From: a bacterium | GTDB taxonomy: Bacteria > SZUA-79 > Acidulodesulfobacterales > Acidulodesulfobacteraceae | DNA: 6,018 nt | Reading direction: 5' to 3' | Assembly: GCA_021821565.1 (NCBI GenBank) | Contig: JAKACI010000097.1 | Coordinates: 1-6,018 of the forward strand | In this document: positions 5,114-6,018 of the stretch, piece after piece | Position numbering within the stretch: position 1 is the first letter of the stretch | How the letters are laid out: each line of letters opens with the position of its first letter | Program-made: the position numbers and the translations under genes | Notes under the pieces: generated by a model | Database searches by the model: none | What the model was told of the DNA's origin: nothing | The model's input: the letters and a program-made list of their open reading frames with translations, nothing else

Positions 5114-6018
5114 TTATTCCTCTGTTTTAAATAATTCTGCAATTGATTTATCGTACGGGTTTCTCGCTATGCCTTTTTCCGTGATAATTGCGCTGATATA
5201 TTTATGAGGAGTAATATCAAAGGCATAATTTAAAACATTGACATTTTCTGGAGCTATTTTTTTTCCAAACACGGCGGATACTTCTTTCCCGTCTCTTTGT
5301 TCAATAGGAATTTCTTCTCCCGATTTAATATTTAAATCAATTGTAGAAAGGGGGGCGGCAACATAAAAAGGTATATTGTTTTCTTTTGCAAGAACGGCAA
5401 CCTGATATGTTCCTATTTTATTGGCAACGTCTCCGTTTGAAGCTATTCTGTCCGCGCCTACTATTACGCCGTTGATCATTCCTTTTCGCATCAGCAATCC
5501 CGCTGAATTATCGGCGATCAGGGTAACCGGTATATTGTCGCTCATAAGTTCCCATGCCGTTAGCCTTGCGCCCTGCAAAAACGGTCTCGTTTCATCTGCT
5601 ATAACATGTATTTTCTTTTTGTCTTCAATAGCAGCCCTTATGACGCCGAGAGCAGTTCCATAACCGGCGGTAGCTAAAGCCCCTGCATTGCAGTGGGTTA
5701 AAATTGTAGAACCGTCGTTGATTAATGACGCACCGAATTCGCCCATTTTTTTATTTATTTTAATATCTTCGTTATAAATTTTTATAGATTCTTCTCTTAA
5801 TTTTTTTAATATGTTTTTTACGTTTTTCTTATCACCTGTTATATCCGTTATATTTGCTTTTGTATTTGCGGTTGTATTTTCAACAGAATTTGCCGCCGAT
5901 GTCAGATTTGTTTTTATATCATTGCCGCTAATAACAATTTCTTTCATTTTTTTTATTGCCCATTCCAAATTAACGGATATAACAGGTGATAAGAAAAACG
6001 TAAAAAACATATTAAAAA
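5114..6018 (-). CDS. mtnA: S-methyl-5-thioribose-1-phosphate isomerase, N-terminus missing or replaced
   Basis: MtnA converts methylthioribose-1-phosphate to methylthioribulose-1-phosphate in the methionine salvage pathway (cytoplasm). Numbered from the ATG at 6010, the C-terminal domain is complete. It has [12 protein letters not shown] with the catalytic cysteine C107, [17 protein letters not shown] (139-155), [19 protein letters not shown] with the catalytic D187 (184-202), [22 protein letters not shown] and the ending [17 protein letters not shown]. The 80-residue spacing between the Cys and Asp matches Bacillus MtnA (C160, D240). Homology starts abruptly at N14 (NLEWAIKKM). The first 85 or so residues of the family, including the RGAPAIG substrate-binding region, are absent. 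Residues 1-13 are encoded by one arm of a 48-bp inverted repeat that reaches the window end. The frame stays open to the edge, so the true start is outside or lost. A Thr/Asn/Ala-rich insert (about residues 29-60) lengthens the linker after [10 protein letters not shown]. eIF2B-like or ribose-1,5-bisphosphate isomerase relatives are less likely given the motif match. Confidence 0.92.
   Translation of the reverse strand, partial: FNMFFTFFLSPVISVNLEWAIKKMKEIVISGNDIKTNLTSAANSVENTTANTKANITDITGDKKNVKNILKKLREESIKIYNEDIKINKKMGEFGASLINDGSTILTHCNAGALATAGYGTALGVIRAAIEDKKKIHVIADETRPFLQGARLTAWELMSDNIPVTLIADNSAGLLMRKGMINGVIVGADRIASNGDVANKIGTYQVAVLAKENNIPFYVAAPLSTIDLNIKSGEEIPIEQRDGKEVSAVFGKKIAPENVNVLNYAFDITPHKYISAIITEKGIARNPYDKSIAELFKTEE
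5803..6018. repeat. Perfect 48-bp inverted repeat reaching the window end
   Basis: Positions 5803-5850 and 5971-6018 are exact reverse complements (48 of 48), separated by 120 bp. The internal copy encodes normal MtnA-like sequence ([17 protein letters not shown]), whereas the outer copy encodes [13 protein letters not shown], which is unlike any MtnA N-terminus. The outer arm is therefore the derived copy. The repeat may continue beyond the window. Confidence 0.97.

Noticed and set aside
5421..5663. Plus-strand 80-residue ORF
   Set aside because: Antisense shadow of the conserved MtnA catalytic region.

Overview
The window is strongly AT-rich, with intergenic stretches that are almost pure A/T and codon use to match. 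It suggests a low-GC Gram-negative bacterium. The family-9 glycosyltransferase, of the type that builds lipopolysaccharide cores, points to an outer membrane. The phylum cannot be fixed from sequence alone. The densely repeated, Asn/Lys-rich proteins and scattered GTCATTCC...GGGAATCC palindromes fit an uncultured, metagenome-derived genome.

Layout. Positions 1-131 (minus) hold the first 43 codons of a FemAB/CelD-like acetyltransferase cut by the window edge. Positions 132-465 are gene-free and carry one palindromic dispersed repeat. A GT9 (heptosyltransferase-like) glycosyltransferase (466-1671, minus) contains an in-frame hexanucleotide repeat. Upstream of it on the same strand is a NodB-type polysaccharide deacetylase (1762-2532), whose stop codon lies inside a 14-bp tandem repeat. 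A divergent intergenic region with a perfect 16-bp inverted repeat separates it from a dolichyl-phosphate-sugar-synthase-like GT2 glycosyltransferase (2688-3527, plus). After a convergent gap come ilvE (3745-4722, minus) and, upstream on the same strand, an N-terminally incomplete mtnA (5114 to the window edge). The 390-bp gap between those two contains a 17-bp tandem repeat and a nested inverted-repeat element of about 200 bp that looks like a MITE.

Functionally, the left half (acetyltransferase, GT9, deacetylase, GT2) reads as a cell-surface polysaccharide or lipopolysaccharide module: sugar transfer, de-N-acetylation and probable acyl transfer. The right half is housekeeping metabolism: branched-chain amino acid transamination and the methionine-salvage isomerase. 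The two halves are convergent and not co-transcribed.

The most notable observations are structural. A perfect 48-bp inverted repeat reaches the right edge, and its boundary falls on the exact codon where MtnA homology starts. This looks like a fold-back contig end or an inverted duplication that replaced the true MtnA N-terminus. Tandem repeats with units of 6, 14 and 17 bp, and Asn/Thr/Lys-rich low-complexity inserts in several unrelated proteins, suggest pervasive replication slippage. I see no CRISPR array, tRNA, rRNA, transposase or clearly novel multi-gene defence or biosynthetic system.
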